Positions 63,621-64,000 of a stretch of 64,000 bases of DNA are shown here, one piece after another. Every line of letters begins with the position of its first letter. Within the stretch, counting starts at the first letter, position 1. Source of the stretch: Arthrobacter woluwensis (GTDB taxonomy: Bacteria > Actinomycetota > Actinomycetes > Actinomycetales > Micrococcaceae); contig NZ_JAUSXR010000001.1 in the NCBI RefSeq assembly GCF_030816155.1, positions 434,001 through 498,000 on the forward strand, in the 5' to 3' direction. The notes beneath the pieces are model-generated. The model saw only the letters and a list, made by a program, of their open reading frames with translations, searched no databases and was not told where the DNA came from. Both the position numbers and the translations under genes were made by a program.

Positions 63621-64000
63621 ATGTCACGAAAGCCCGTAGCCAGGAACGCCGTCCTCGACGCCTTCGAATCGATGCTGATCGAAGTGGGGGAGCGGGGCGC
63701 CACCCTGGATGCGGTGGCTGCGCGTGCCGGGGTCTCCAAGGGCGGTCTGCTGTACCACTACCCGAATAAGGAGGCGCTGGTCGCCGCCCTTCTGGACCGC
63801 TTCGACACCCTGGCCCAGGAGGAGATCGAAGCCATGAAGACGGCTCCGGAAGGCGCCGGCGTCTACTTCATCAAGGAGGCCATCTGGGACGGTGGACCTC
63901 TGGACCGGTCGTTCGTCGCGGCGACCCGCCTCGCCGAAGTGGCCCACGCCGAGACCCAGCGCCGTTTCGCCAGAATCCAGAAGCAGTGGCTCGAGGTGCT
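63621..64000 (+). CDS. TetR-family transcriptional regulator (partial, runs off the window)
   Basis: It starts at the ATG 63621 and is open to the window end (about 126 codons visible). The N-terminal HTH is clear: VLDAFESMLIEVGERGATLD, VAARAGVSKGGLLYHYPNKE, then the start of the ligand-binding domain with FIKEAIWDGGPLDRSFVAA. It is divergent from the DHA2 exporter with an operator between, so it is the probable local repressor of that pump. Confidence 0.92.
   Translation, partial: MSRKPVARNAVLDAFESMLIEVGERGATLDAVAARAGVSKGGLLYHYPNKEALVAALLDRFDTLAQEEIEAMKTAPEGAGVYFIKEAIWDGGPLDRSFVAATRLAEVAHAETQRRFARIQKQWLEV

Overview
This window is GC-rich chromosomal DNA from a high-GC Gram-positive bacterium, almost certainly a Micrococcaceae member of the Arthrobacter type. 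The evidence is the 16S and 23S sequence, a GlgE-type glycogen/trehalose locus, GTG starts, tightly overlapping genes, and a strong C/G preference at third codon positions. I see no phage, transposase or CRISPR array.

Layout. (1) 1-13.5 kb holds glycogen, maltose-1-phosphate and trehalose metabolism: glgX, then glgP (minus strand), then the glgE-treS-mak-glgB operon. A secreted T1/Sa-type RNase and its barstar inhibitor sit between glgX and glgP. (2) 13.5-19.5 kb is a complete rRNA operon (16S-23S-5S) with two promoters, followed by a cluster of hairpin repeats. (3) 19.9-23.1 kb encodes a MacAB-like efflux system. (4) 23.2-31.2 kb encodes a DUF4032 kinase-fold protein, a GH20 hexosaminidase, an MsiK/UgpC-type shared sugar ATPase, otsB-otsA and a membrane-anchored DsbA-like protein. 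(5) 31.3-35 kb has tRNA-Thr, a perfect 27-bp palindrome, and mgtA behind an M-box Mg2+ riboswitch, a 23-codon upstream ORF and two mutually exclusive stem-loops. (6) 35-41 kb encodes a secreted AMIN-like protein and a sulfonate-type ABC transporter with a flavin monooxygenase and flavin reductase. (7) 41-49.6 kb is a LacI-controlled sugar or polyol uptake and oxidation cluster. (8) 49.6-53 kb carries DUF1345, a TipA-like MerR regulator with an internal start, DUF4395 and a Tat metallophosphatase. (9) 53-57.3 kb is a one-carbon module, gcvH-glyA-lipA-MTHFR, behind a tandem glycine riboswitch; gcvT is absent. (10) 57.4-64 kb has a polysaccharide deacetylase, dps, an APC permease plus agmatine deiminase, and a DHA2 exporter divergent from a TetR gene that runs off the window.

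Two points cut across the window. Six genes (glgP, mak, the DsbA-like gene, mgtA, the SAF-domain dehydrogenase and aguA) are broken by seven single-base frameshifts in short runs. Six of the seven look like one-base insertions, which points to sequence or assembly error more than to decay. Second, two intergenic elements near 3.0 kb and 58.9 kb share an invariant core inside long outer stems whose sequences differ but still pair. They are a candidate structured RNA or REP-like family that I do not recognise, and are the best lead for something undescribed here.
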